Assembly: GCF_002950945.1 (NCBI RefSeq) | Contig: NZ_CP012673.1 | Span: forward strand, 8,508,501-8,572,500 | Origin: Sorangium cellulosum | Lineage (GTDB): Bacteria; Myxococcota_A; Polyangia; Polyangiales; Polyangiaceae | Reading direction: 5' to 3' | DNA: 64,000 nt | Shown: piece by piece, positions 43,624 through 52,885 of the stretch | Layout of the letters: the number at the start of each line of letters is the position of its first letter | Position numbering within the stretch: the first letter of the stretch is position 1 | The notes under the pieces: model-generated | Database searches by the model: none | What the model saw: only the letters and a program-made list of their open reading frames with translations | Told to the model about the DNA's origin: nothing | Made by a program: the position numbers and the translations under genes

Positions 43624-43926
43624 ATGAACTCAGCGTCGCAACAGCAGGCCGGTGAAGTCTGGCGGCCGGGCGTCCCGCAGCCCATGACGAGCTCTCCCGG
43701 CGAGCAGCCCGGGGAGCCCGAGAAGCCCGGGAACCCCGCAGGGCCTCACGTGGCGCCGGATCACGAGATCCAGCTCCCGGACCCCGGCCACCAGCCCGGC
43801 AGCAACCCGGCAGAGCGCCGGCACCCCGAGGTCCCCGGGAACCCGTATACCCGCGAGATCCCGGAGCCGCCGCCCCACGAGGTCCCCACGCACGACCCGA
43901 CGCGTGCGGGAATGGCCGGGGAGTAA
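43624..43926 (+). CDS. Small Pro/Glu/His-rich hydrophilic protein
   Basis: 100 residues, with GAGGTGGAG before the ATG. Very rich in Pro, Gly, Glu and His (PGEQPGEPEKPGNPAG, HEIQLPDPGHQPGSN, EIPEPPPHEVPTHDP), so it is probably intrinsically disordered. It has no recognised domain. The 23-bp gap to the DUF1328 gene and a similar ribosome site suggest a two-gene stress operon. It ends just before a set of strong hairpins. Confidence 0.7.
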   Translation: MNSASQQQAGEVWRPGVPQPMTSSPGEQPGEPEKPGNPAGPHVAPDHEIQLPDPGHQPGSNPAERRHPEVPGNPYTREIPEPPPHEVPTHDPTRAGMAGE

Positions 43927-44000
43927 CACCTCCGGCACACCTCGGCCGTGTGCGCCCGCCCCCGGCGTGCACGCGCGCCGCGCCGCGCGCACACGGCACG

Positions 44001-44109
44001 CTCGAGGCGCCCTGCCTCGAGCGGCGGGGAGCAGAGCCCAGCCCGCCCATGGCTGGGCTCTGCTCCCCGCGCGGCCTGGATTCTGCCCCCCGCGAGCTCA
44101 CTCGCGGGG
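44001..44109. terminator. Cluster of three perfect hairpins
   Basis: First: CTCGAGGC / GCCTCGAG (8 bp, 5-nt loop; 44001-44021). Second: GCGGGGAGCAGAGCCCAGCC and its complement (20 bp, 7-nt loop; 44024-44070). Third: CCCCGCGAG / CTCGCGGGG (9 bp, 4-nt loop; 44088-44109). No T-run follows, so a factor-dependent or structural barrier between the small-protein operon and the TamB-like gene is possible. No gene is seen in 43927-44215. Confidence 0.7.
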
Positions 44110-44215
44110 AGCCCTCGGGAAGCCCCCGCGCGAGGCCATCGGGCCCCCCCTGGATTTATGAGCTCAGCGGGCCCGCGGAGATGCAGTCCTGACCTCGTTT
44201 CCTAGTTAAATCCCT

Positions 44216-47200
44216 ATGTTGGAAGATCCCCACCTCCCTCCCGTGTCCAGCGCCCCCGTCCCTCACCGGCACGGGCGCTTCCGCCGGGCGCTCGCCCGCG
44301 CGGCCGCCGTGCTCGGGCTGGGAGGGGTGTTCGTCGCCGCGGTGGGAGTCGGCGCCGTCGTCCACCTGAACGCCGCCCCGACGCGCAACCTGACGAGGCA
44401 GCTCGTCAACGACATCCTGCGGTCCAGCCTGGAGGGCCAGATCGAGATCGCGCACATCGATCGGCTCGGCCTGTTCACCGCCGACGTCGCCAGGGTCACG
44501 GTGCGCCACCCGAGCGGGACGGAGCTCCTGCACGTCAGCGGCGTGCACGCGGACTTCAACGCGCTCGCGATCCTCAACGAGGTCCTCCTCGGCAGCGGGG
44601 ACCTCGCGATCACGATCCCCCTCGTCCGCGTCGCCGACGCCGGCGTCCTGCTCGCGCAGGACGAGAGCGGCGCGCTCACGCTCGGCCAGGCGTTCACGCC
44701 CAAGCCTTCCCCGGAGCCCCCGACCGAGGACGGGAGGCCGCTCCGCCTCGAGCTCTCGCGCGTCGAGCTCGATCACGCCGCGGTCCACGGCACGGTCGCG
44801 CCCGGGAGCCCCATCGACGCGACCGTCGAGGCGCTCGCCGGCACCCTGGTCGTCGCGGACGACAGCCGGTACGCGCTCGAGCGCGTCCGAATCACCGAGC
44901 GGCGGCTCCTGCCGGTGCCCGTCGAGGCGACCAGCGTCGCCGGCAGCGTGAACGTCCCCCTCGACGCCCCGATGGAGCTCTCCGCGAGGCTCGAGGGCAG
45001 CGTCGGCGCGATCCCGATCTCGGCCGAGGGCACCCTGAAGGACGAGCACCTCTCGGCGCGGGTCTCGTCGGCGCGCGTCACCCCCGAGGCCGCCCTCGCG
45101 ATCGACCCCAGCGTACCGCTCGCGCGGCCGGTCTCCGTCGCGGTCACCGCCGACGGCGAGCTCTCGGACCTCTCGGTCACGGCGCGCGTCGTGGTCCTCG
45201 ATCCGCTCGTCACGGACGACGCCGTGACCGGCGAGATCACCGCCCGCGCCCAGCTCGACGCGCTCGATCCGAAGCGCATCACGGCCGAGCTCCGGGTGAC
45301 CGAGCTCGACCCCCGCGCCTTCGCCGGCGCGGCCCCGGCCGCCCGGGTGAGCGCGGAGGCCCGCGGGGAGATCTTCCTCGACGAAGAGGGCGGGCCGCGC
45401 GTCGTCGCCGAGGCCAGGACCGAGCCGTTCGACGTCGTCGGGCAGCACGTGCCGGCCACCGAGGCGCGCGCGACCTTCGAGCGCGGCGCGCTGCGCGCCG
45501 TCGCCCAGCTCCACGAGCCCGGGGCGCCGATCGACGCCGACGTCGCCCTCTCGAAGGAGGGCGAGATCCGCTTCGACGTGCGCAGCGAGATCCCCTCCCT
45601 CGGCGCCGTGCGGCACGTCCCTTCCGGCATCCACGGCAGCGCCGCGCTCCACGTCGAGGGCGCGCTCAAGGACGACGCGCTCGACGCCAAGGCCACCGTG
45701 CGCGTCGCGGGGCTCCGCGTCGGCGAAGACGTGCGGCTCGGGCGCGGCGAGGTCCGCGCCAGGGCCACGGGCCCGCTCGACAAGCTCGCCATCCAGGGTG
45801 CGTTCCAGGGCGCGGACCTGCGCGCGCAGGGGTACACGTTCCAGAGCGTCGCCGCGAGCGCCTCGGGCCCCGTCACCGCGCCGCACGTCCGCGTGTCGCT
45901 CGCCAGCGCGGAGCGCCGGATCGCGGCCTCGGCCGCGCTCGACATCGAGCGCAGCGAAGCGCGGCAGGTCCGCGTGGACCTCGCGCGGGGCCAGGACGAC
46001 CTCACCGCGCAGGCGGCCCGCGTCGCGTGGGGCCGCGGCGTCGCCGTCCGCGATCTCGCGCTGCGCGGCGACGGCGTGGGAGAGCTCACCGGGAGCCTCT
46101 CGCTCGCGGGCAACGACGTCGAGGGCGACCTGCGCGGCAGCGCGATCGACCTCGCGCGCATCGAGGAGATCGTCGGCGTGCCGCTCGGCGTCGCCGGCCT
46201 CGCCAACCTCGACGTGTCGCTGCACGGCCGGGGCGACCGCCGGAAGGGGCACGTGCAGATCGAGCTCGAGGACGGCGCCGTTCCCGGCGTCGCGCCCCGC
46301 CTCTCGATGAACGTGACCGCGCGCCTCGACGGCGAGGCGCTGAAGGCGGACGGCCTCGTCCGGCTGATCGCGCCGCCCGAGCCGCCGCCCGACCGCGCGC
46401 GGCAGGCCCGGCCCGAGGGCGCCTCGCCGGGCCAGCCGTCGGCCACGGTCGGCGACCTGGCCCGGCGCCCGAAGGCGCCGCCCCCGCCGGTGTGCGAGGG
46501 CGCGATCGCGCGTGTCCTCGTCGGCGGCAGCGCCGCCAGGGTGCGCGGGTCGCTGCTCTCCGGGCGCACCTGGCAGACCGTCACCGGCTCGGCGCGCATG
46601 GAGGCCGACGCGTGGAACATGGGGTGCCTGGCCCAGGCGTCGCCGGTCAAGCTCGCGCTCAGCGAGCTCGCGGGCCGGCTCACCGCGCGCCTCGCGGTCG
46701 CGCGCGAGCACGGCCAGCGGCTCCCCTCGGTGCGCGACTTCCTGGTCCGCACCGACGGGCTGCGCGCCGCGGGGCCCATCGACGAGAAGACGGGCGCCCC
46801 GGCGTGGGTGTCGCGCAAGCTCGACGTCCGCGCGGCCGGCGACCTCGACGCGAAGACCGGCGACGCGAACGTCGTGCTCTCGGTCTTCGACAAGCGGCTC
46901 GTCGCGGAGCTCTCGGCCGGGTTCGACGCGGATCTCCCGGCGCTGCTCGCCGACCCGATGGAGGCGCTCCCGCGCATGCCCGTCGCGGCGCACCTCGCGG
47001 TCCCGCGCCGGAAGCTCAACGAGCTCACCGAGCTGGCCGCCATGGGCAAACGGACGCCGGTGCTCTCCGGCGGCGCGGGGCTCGACCTCTACTTCGCCGG
47101 CACGCTCGCCGAGCCCCGGCTCGTGGCCCGCGCGACGGCGGCCAACGTCGGCTCCGACGGCCGCCCCTCGCCGCTCGGCAAGCTCCGGGTCGACACGCTG

Positions 47201-49138
47201 CTCGTCTACGACGGCCGCGACGCCCAGCTCGACGCCTACGCGTTCCGCGGCGCGCGCACGTACCTGACCGCCAAGGCGAAGGTCGGCGCGAACGCCGCCG
47301 CGCTCCTCGGCGGCGGCGGGGGTGCGCCGCTGCTCAGCGCGGGCAGCCTCGAGGCGAAGCTCGACGACCTGCCGCTCGCGGAGGTCCCGATCCTCGCCGA
47401 CATGCAGATCAGCGGGCAGGCGCGCGGCGAGATCGCCGTGCGCGGCCTCTTCCAGGCCCCCGAGGTCGCCGCGCGCCTCGAGCTCCCCGGCCTCCAGCTC
47501 GGCCCGGACGTGCACTACGACACCGCCGAGGTGTCGCTCACCATCCCGAAGGCGGCCGGCGCCGCGCAGACCACGGCCGTGGCGAACGTGCGGCTGGTCG
47601 GGCGGAGCGGCGGCCGGCTCGAGGCCAAAGCCGAGGCGCCCATGACCTGGGAGGCCGGCGCGATCCCGACGCTCACGAACGACCAGAACGCCAAGGTGTC
47701 GCTCGCGGTCGACCGCTTCCGCCTCGCCGCGCTGGAGCCGTTCGTCCAGGGCACGGTGAACCGGCTCGACGGCACGCTCGACGGCGAGGTGCGGCTCGGC
47801 CTCGGCGCGAAGGCGGGCTTCTCCGGCCAGATGCGCCTCACGGACGGCCTCGTCCACATGGCCACCATCGGCCAGCCGTTCGAGAACGCCTCGTTCCGCG
47901 TCACCGCGACCCCCTCCGGCGAGCTCCGGATCGAGGATATCCGCGCCGAGGCCGGGAGCGGTCAGGTCCGCGGCGAGGCGACGCTCCAGATGGAGGGGTT
48001 CGCGTTCCGGAGCGCCCGCGCCGAGCTCGAGATCCCGGAGGACCGGGAGCTCCCGATCTCGCTGGAGGGTGTCCCCATGGGCGACGTGCGCGGCAAGGTG
48101 TTCGTCTCGGCGCAGGGCCGGGACGACCGGATCGCCGTCCGCGTCGACATCCCCACGCTCAACCTGGAGCTGCCGCCCACGATCGGCCGGAGCGTCCAGC
48201 CGCTCGACGAGAACGAGGACATCACCACCTCGGCGCCGCTCAGCCGGGAGGAGTACGAGGCGCGGCGGGCGCCGGCCGAGCCGGTCGAGGAGGTGCAGCG
48301 GCGCGCGAACGCGAACGCGAAGCCGCTCCTCATGGAAGTCCACCTCGGCAGGATCGGCGTCGAGGGCGACATGGTGCAGGCCTCGCTGTCGGGGGACAAG
48401 GCGCGCCCGATCCGCATCAACGTCGCGGACGAGATGACGATCCAGGGCAACGTGAACATCCTCTCCGGCAAGCTCGACGTGATCGGCAAGGAGTTCGAGA
48501 TCGAGCCGGGCGTGGTCGCGCTGCGCGGGGATCCCTCGAACCCGTACCTGAACGTCAAGGCGTTCCACGACACGCCCGAGGGGACGCGCATCTACATCGA
48601 CTACGTGGGCGAGCTGAACCCGATCACCGAGGAGAAGATCACGTTCCGTTCGGAGCCTCCGCGTCCGGAGAACGAGGTCATCGCCGAGCTCCTGCTCGGC
48701 AAGGCCTACGCCGAGGGCACGCTGGCGGGCGGCTCCTCGACGGAGGAGCCCTCGTCCGGCAGCGGGAGCGGCGCCACGAGCGGGGTCGCCGCCGGCGTGG
48801 GCACGGGGCTCGCGTCCGCGCAGATCAACATGATCCTCCAGAGCATCGGCCCGCTGCAGAACTTCGAGACGCAGCTCGACACGACGGAGGAGGGCGCGCT
48901 GAAGACCACGGTGGGCTACCAGCTCGGCCAGCGGGTCACGGCGAGCGCGAGCTACGAGGCGGGCGGGGCGTCGCAGGATGGGCGGACGACCACCCCGAAC
49001 GACCCCGCCGGCGCCAGGGGCCGCACCGAGGTGAGCCTCGAGTGGCGCTTCCGCCGGGAGTGGTCGCTGCGGGCGGGGTTCGCCACCGGGGAGGACATGG
49101 CGACGAGCCTCGATCTGCTCTGGAAGCACCGGTACTGA
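44216..49138 (+). CDS. TamB/AsmA-like translocation and assembly module protein
   Basis: 1640 residues. An N-terminal membrane anchor (about 25-50, AVLGLGGVFVAAVGVGAVV) is followed by over 1500 residues of beta-rich repeats typical of AsmA/TamB-like bridge proteins. The C-terminal TamB (DUF490) part is clear: ILSGKLDVIGKEFEIEPGVVALRGDPSNPYLNVKAFHDTP, DYVGELNPITEEKITFRSEPP, ENEVIAELLLGKAY and the final WRFRREWSLRAGFATGED. Such proteins span the periplasm and help move lipids or outer-membrane proteins. A low-complexity insert (SSTEEPSSGSGSG) is present near 1505. The TamA/BamA-type partner is not nearby. No clear ribosome site precedes ATG 44216. Confidence 0.92.
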   Translation: MLEDPHLPPVSSAPVPHRHGRFRRALARAAAVLGLGGVFVAAVGVGAVVHLNAAPTRNLTRQLVNDILRSSLEGQIEIAHIDRLGLFTADVARVTVRHPSGTELLHVSGVHADFNALAILNEVLLGSGDLAITIPLVRVADAGVLLAQDESGALTLGQAFTPKPSPEPPTEDGRPLRLELSRVELDHAAVHGTVAPGSPIDATVEALAGTLVVADDSRYALERVRITERRLLPVPVEATSVAGSVNVPLDAPMELSARLEGSVGAIPISAEGTLKDEHLSARVSSARVTPEAALAIDPSVPLARPVSVAVTADGELSDLSVTARVVVLDPLVTDDAVTGEITARAQLDALDPKRITAELRVTELDPRAFAGAAPAARVSAEARGEIFLDEEGGPRVVAEARTEPFDVVGQHVPATEARATFERGALRAVAQLHEPGAPIDADVALSKEGEIRFDVRSEIPSLGAVRHVPSGIHGSAALHVEGALKDDALDAKATVRVAGLRVGEDVRLGRGEVRARATGPLDKLAIQGAFQGADLRAQGYTFQSVAASASGPVTAPHVRVSLASAERRIAASAALDIERSEARQVRVDLARGQDDLTAQAARVAWGRGVAVRDLALRGDGVGELTGSLSLAGNDVEGDLRGSAIDLARIEEIVGVPLGVAGLANLDVSLHGRGDRRKGHVQIELEDGAVPGVAPRLSMNVTARLDGEALKADGLVRLIAPPEPPPDRARQARPEGASPGQPSATVGDLARRPKAPPPPVCEGAIARVLVGGSAARVRGSLLSGRTWQTVTGSARMEADAWNMGCLAQASPVKLALSELAGRLTARLAVAREHGQRLPSVRDFLVRTDGLRAAGPIDEKTGAPAWVSRKLDVRAAGDLDAKTGDANVVLSVFDKRLVAELSAGFDADLPALLADPMEALPRMPVAAHLAVPRRKLNELTELAAMGKRTPVLSGGAGLDLYFAGTLAEPRLVARATAANVGSDGRPSPLGKLRVDTLLVYDGRDAQLDAYAFRGARTYLTAKAKVGANAAALLGGGGGAPLLSAGSLEAKLDDLPLAEVPILADMQISGQARGEIAVRGLFQAPEVAARLELPGLQLGPDVHYDTAEVSLTIPKAAGAAQTTAVANVRLVGRSGGRLEAKAEAPMTWEAGAIPTLTNDQNAKVSLAVDRFRLAALEPFVQGTVNRLDGTLDGEVRLGLGAKAGFSGQMRLTDGLVHMATIGQPFENASFRVTATPSGELRIEDIRAEAGSGQVRGEATLQMEGFAFRSARAELEIPEDRELPISLEGVPMGDVRGKVFVSAQGRDDRIAVRVDIPTLNLELPPTIGRSVQPLDENEDITTSAPLSREEYEARRAPAEPVEEVQRRANANAKPLLMEVHLGRIGVEGDMVQASLSGDKARPIRINVADEMTIQGNVNILSGKLDVIGKEFEIEPGVVALRGDPSNPYLNVKAFHDTPEGTRIYIDYVGELNPITEEKITFRSEPPRPENEVIAELLLGKAYAEGTLAGGSSTEEPSSGSGSGATSGVAAGVGTGLASAQINMILQSIGPLQNFETQLDTTEEGALKTTVGYQLGQRVTASASYEAGGASQDGRTTTPNDPAGARGRTEVSLEWRFRREWSLRAGFATGEDMATSLDLLWKHRY

Positions 49139-49218
49139 AGCGGAGCCGCCGCCTCGGCGGCGGGGCGCGCGGCGGCGGAAGAAGGGCGCCGGACCGCGCG
49201 CCTCCGCGGCGCGCCCGC

Positions 49219-50121
49219 TCAGCGCCTCACGCAGATCCCGCCGCAGTCCGCGCCGGTCGCCGGGTCGCAGGTGTCGTGCGGGTCGTCCACGCACTCGAGC
49301 CCCTCGGGGCACGGCTGCGCCGTGATGCCGCCGCACGCGGGCGACGTGGGCTCGGCGATCACGCAGATCCCGCCGCAGTCCGCCCCGCCGTGCTCCGGGT
49401 CGCAGCCGTCGGTCGGGTCGTCCACGCACTCGAGCCCGTCGGGGCACTCGATCCCCGCGAACCCGCCGCAGAACGGCGGCTCCGGCTTCGGCTCCACGCA
49501 GATCCCGCCGCAGTCCGCCCCGCCGTGCGCCGGGTCGCAGTCGTCGCGCGGGTCGTCCACGCACTCGAGCCCCTCCGGGCACGGGAACCCGGCGATTCCG
49601 CCGCAGAACTCCGGCTCCGGCTCCGGCTTCGGCTCCACGCAGATCCCGCCGCAGTCCGCCCCGCCGTGCGCCGGGTCGCAGTCGTCGCGCGGGTCGTCCA
49701 CGCACTCGAGCCCCTCCGGGCACGGGAACCCGGCGATTCCGCCGCAGAACTCCGGCTCCGGCTCCGGCTTCGGCTCCACGCAGAGCCCGCCGCAGTCCGC
49801 CCCGCCGTGCGCCGGGTCGCAATCGTCGGACGGATCGTCCACGCACTCGAGCCCCTCGGGGCACGGGAACGCGGCGATCCCGCCGCAGAACCTGCGCTCG
49901 ACGCACACGCCGGGGCAGTCCGCGCCGCCGTGCGCCGGGTCGCAGTCGTCGGAGCGATCGTCGACGCAGGTCAGCCCCTCGGGACAGCTCGTGCCGAGGA
50001 AGCCGCCGCACGACTCGCCGGAGACCGGCCCGGGCGCCTCTCCGGTGTCGCCGCCGTCCTCCCCCTTGCACCCGACGAGGCCAATCACGATCAACAAGAA
50101 AGCCAGTCCTTTGTGGCGCAT
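49219..50121 (-). CDS. Lipoprotein with six eight-cysteine repeats
   Basis: 300 residues. MRHKGLAFLLIVIGLVGC is a lipoprotein signal (Cys18). Six repeats of about 40-47 residues follow, each of the form CGGIAGFPCPEGLECVDD, then DDCDPAHGGADCGGICV, with linkers made of EPKPEPEPE. The disulfide pattern recalls Kazal-like or other small cysteine-rich surface modules. DNA for the middle repeats is almost identical over 141 bp, pointing to a recent tandem duplication. Surface adhesion or protease inhibition are both possible; neither is supported directly. Confidence 0.88.
   Translation of the reverse strand: MRHKGLAFLLIVIGLVGCKGEDGGDTGEAPGPVSGESCGGFLGTSCPEGLTCVDDRSDDCDPAHGGADCPGVCVERRFCGGIAAFPCPEGLECVDDPSDDCDPAHGGADCGGLCVEPKPEPEPEFCGGIAGFPCPEGLECVDDPRDDCDPAHGGADCGGICVEPKPEPEPEFCGGIAGFPCPEGLECVDDPRDDCDPAHGGADCGGICVEPKPEPPFCGGFAGIECPDGLECVDDPTDGCDPEHGGADCGGICVIAEPTSPACGGITAQPCPEGLECVDDPHDTCDPATGADCGGICVRR
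49490..49790 (-). repeat. 141-bp near-identical internal tandem repeats
   Basis: The sequence beginning GATCCCGCCGCAGTCCGCCC at 49501 recurs 141 bp later at 49642, and again, with a change, at 49783. 141 bp is 47 codons, one linker plus one cysteine repeat of the lipoprotein. Confidence 0.85.
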
Positions 50122-50564
50122 CACAACCTCCGAGATCATCCTGTTTGAACCCGACGCCGCCGCCGGCCGGCGCCGCGCGGCCACCCTGGCCCGCCGGCGC
50201 GGCCGCCGGCGGCGCGGCCGACCGTGCCACCCGCAGCGTTACCGTGGCCTGCGCTCCCCGGCAGAACGTCTTTCCGGGGGCGGCGTCCCATCGCGCTGCC
50301 TTTAAGCAGCTTCGGTGCCACTGGAAGTCCGCGGCGATTCACGCGGAGATCGCGGTCTCCGGCGCGGGCACCACGATCGGAATGTCTGGCTGTGTCTCGG
50401 TTGTGCCAACCCCCGCGGAGGCGGGTTGGCGCGGGCGTATGCGGGGGTCCTCCCCCCTTGTGCGCACCGGTGTTGCGCACGGGCGGCGCTTGCATGGTGC
50501 GCGCCGCCCGTGTGTGTGTCTCCCAGGTCGATCGCCGCCCGTCAGGGCCGCGGGGTGCTCGCCG
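50122..50564. other. Intergenic region with hairpins
   Basis: No gene supported. It holds a stem at about 50410-50433 (CCAACCC / GGGTTGG), and a 12-bp perfect stem CACGGGCGGCGC / GCGCCGCCCGTG at 50478-50512, which lies just after the von Willebrand lipoprotein gene on the minus strand and may end its transcript, although no T-run follows. Confidence 0.6.
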
Positions 50565-52493
50565 TCAGAGCAGCGAGTCGAGCCGCTCTATCAGGGCTTT
50601 CACGACCGGCTGGTAGCCGTAGTCGGCCTGCGCGGTGTCGCTCAGCTGCGCGGGGCAGATGGAGGCCGCGACGCCCTGGTCCCCGAGGCTCTGGATCAGC
50701 TGGAGCTCGCGGAGGCCCGGGTAGGCCTTGCCCCGCACCTGGAGCGTCCTGTCCCCGCCGTCGGCCGGGTTCGGCGCGCAGAGGGGGTTGTCGTTGCTCG
50801 GATCGCGGCAATCGCAGCTGGTGGAGGTGGCATCACACGACCGCGACGTGAGCAGGGGGAAGATGCAGGCATACTGCAGATCCCCCGTGCTGCCGAAGGG
50901 GATGGTGTACTCGCTTCCGTTGATCGGGTTCGTGGCCGAGCCGGGGGGCGCGATGGCGTCCCCTGTGATCGGGTTGACCCCGGAGCGCGGCGCGCTCGAC
51001 TCGCGCATGTGCGGGTCCTGGGGCATCACATTACTCGACGGGTCGCCGAGGATCACGTCCCACGTCGTCGCGCCGCTCGCGAGCGGCTCGGAGAGCTGCG
51101 CCGCGTTCTTCAGGCCGTCCCCGAGGTCGGCCGGATCGCGCGCGATGTCCTGCCACGGCACCCCGACGATGCCGGTGAACACGACGTGCTGCGGACCCCG
51201 GACGCGCGAGTTGCCGTCGCTCGGGTCCAGATCCGAGAAGATCGGGTTGGGCACGAGCTCCTTGTCCCGGTTGAGCACCTGGGGAGAGGTGAGCGCCTGG
51301 GTGTACCGCTCGATCGGGTAGAGGAAGTCGTACCCGAAGCGGCGCTTCTGGTCGAAGCACCGGAGGTTCACCGGATCTTCCTCCACGGTGAGCCTGGCGG
51401 GACGGTCGTCGGAGCCGGTGCAGGTCGGGTCCGCGGGGCACCCCTCGGGCACGGCCTGGCTGCAGGACGCGCAGCACGGGTCGTTCGGGTTGACGGCGCA
51501 CTCGCTCCGCGGCCGCCACATCCGGAAGTTGTTCCTCGTCTCCGCGACGATGTAGTTCCTGCCATAGTCCTTGATCGAGCAGTCGTTCTCGTCGGTGAGC
51601 ATCACGATCAGGAGGAGAGAGTCCGGCCGGAGGAACTCTCGCCGCTGCTGCAGCACGGTCTCGTCGACCCCCTGCGGAACAACGGCGCTCGTGCCAGGAT
51701 CCAGGGCGAGCTCCGCGTACGGCTCGGGATCGGCGAGGAAACGATAGAAGCTCTCCAGCGGCGCCTCGAAGCCGCACCCCTGCTGCCCGACGCCGCGGAT
51801 GATGTTCGTCAGCTTGTTGGTGAGGGTGAGCAGATCGGAGTCTCCCGCCGGGACGTGTGTCCCGGCCGCGTCCCACGCGAGGAATCCCTTGTTCTGGTAG
51901 GTCGGCAGATCGTTCGGGACCACCGGGCTGGACCGCGCGAGGAGGTGGCCCATGTCGGCATTCGAAGGGGCGAAGGAGGAAGGGCAGGTGCTCGCCCCGT
52001 GCCCGCCGAGGCTGCTGCTGATGACGCCGATGTGCATGTCCTGCACGGGCGGGCGCGTGCGCGATGAGCCCTCCGGGCAGTCGTTGAGCGCGTTCGGCTG
52101 GAACTCCACAGGGACGCCCGCAGCGTCCACACAAGGGGGGTTGATCAGGCCGCCCAGGAGGTCGTCGAGCGCCCTGTCCAGCACCTCTTGTTTGTCCGCC
52201 ATTGAGCCGGAGTTGTCGACCACGAAGAGGAGATCGACCTTGTCCGGCGTGAACGACGGCGTTCCTCCGCCGCCTCCCCCGCCGCCCTCTCCACCGGAGC
52301 CGCCTCCGGAGCTCGTTCCGCCTCCAGTGCCCTCTCCGGAGCTAGAGCTCGTCCCGCCGCCGGGGCCTCCTCCGGAGCTCGAGCCCGACTCCGTGCCCGC
52401 TCCACCGAGCGAGACGTCTACCTTGCATCCAGCGAGCGCGACCGCGCTCAAGACGAGAAAGGGTGAGAATGTTCGTGAGAGCCTGAATGACAT
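50565..52493 (-). CDS. von Willebrand factor A-domain lipoprotein
   Basis: 642 residues from ATG 52493 with GGGAGGAATC upstream. A lipoprotein signal (FLVLSAVALAGC) is followed by a Gly/Ser-rich linker (about 30-75) and a vWA domain that begins DKVDLLFVVDNSGSMADKQ, giving the MIDAS metal-binding motif DxSxS as DNSGS. Further on, LLLIVMLTDENDCS is the typical second MIDAS element. Several cysteines (CCASCSQAVPEGCPADPTC, SCDCRDP) suggest disulfides. An extracellular binding protein anchored to the outer membrane is likely. Myxobacteria carry many such proteins; ligand unknown. Confidence 0.88.
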   Translation of the reverse strand: MSFRLSRTFSPFLVLSAVALAGCKVDVSLGGAGTESGSSSGGGPGGGTSSSSGEGTGGGTSSGGGSGGEGGGGGGGGTPSFTPDKVDLLFVVDNSGSMADKQEVLDRALDDLLGGLINPPCVDAAGVPVEFQPNALNDCPEGSSRTRPPVQDMHIGVISSSLGGHGASTCPSSFAPSNADMGHLLARSSPVVPNDLPTYQNKGFLAWDAAGTHVPAGDSDLLTLTNKLTNIIRGVGQQGCGFEAPLESFYRFLADPEPYAELALDPGTSAVVPQGVDETVLQQRREFLRPDSLLLIVMLTDENDCSIKDYGRNYIVAETRNNFRMWRPRSECAVNPNDPCCASCSQAVPEGCPADPTCTGSDDRPARLTVEEDPVNLRCFDQKRRFGYDFLYPIERYTQALTSPQVLNRDKELVPNPIFSDLDPSDGNSRVRGPQHVVFTGIVGVPWQDIARDPADLGDGLKNAAQLSEPLASGATTWDVILGDPSSNVMPQDPHMRESSAPRSGVNPITGDAIAPPGSATNPINGSEYTIPFGSTGDLQYACIFPLLTSRSCDATSTSCDCRDPSNDNPLCAPNPADGGDRTLQVRGKAYPGLRELQLIQSLGDQGVAASICPAQLSDTAQADYGYQPVVKALIERLDSLL

Positions 52494-52885
52494 GATTCCT
52501 CCCTGGGCCGCCCCGGAGGGCGCCGCCAAAGGCCGGCCGTGATGGAGCATGAGTGCGCGCTCGGACTGCTTCCCATTTCAAAAAACGCATCTCGTCGGAT
52601 CGACGGAGGTCCGGAGCGCCGCCACCTCCGTCATGGAAGCAGCGCGACGCCGCGAGGACGCGGGTGTCCAGCGGAGTCGAGCGGATCGATGTGCGAGGGG
52701 AGCAGGGGAGTCGAGCCGCGGGGCGCGGAGGACGGAGGGGAAGAGAAGAAGGAAGCGAAGTGAGGAAGGGCGCAGTGTCCTCTGCGCCCTGCGGTCGCGT
52801 GATGTTGCCGGGCGCCGGGGCGTTCGCCGCGGCGCCCCGGCGCGCGCGGCCCGAGGCTTGTTTCCTCGGGGCTGCGCCGCCAGGG
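52494..52885. other. Intergenic region
   Basis: 392 bp between the 5' end of the vWA gene and the 3' end of the anti-sigma-like gene. A purine-rich stretch (about 52730-52770) is the only notable sequence; no gene is supported. Confidence 0.5.

Noticed and set aside
44156..50230. 2024-residue open frame on the minus strand across the TamB-like gene
   Set aside because: Composition is Arg/Asp/Val/Leu shadow sequence without domains; the plus-strand TamB-like protein has clear motifs. Long antisense frames are usual in DNA this GC-rich.
50478..50512. Confident intrinsic terminator after the vWA gene
   Set aside because: The 12-bp stem is perfect but no T-run follows on the minus strand, so it is reported only as a hairpin in the intergenic entry.
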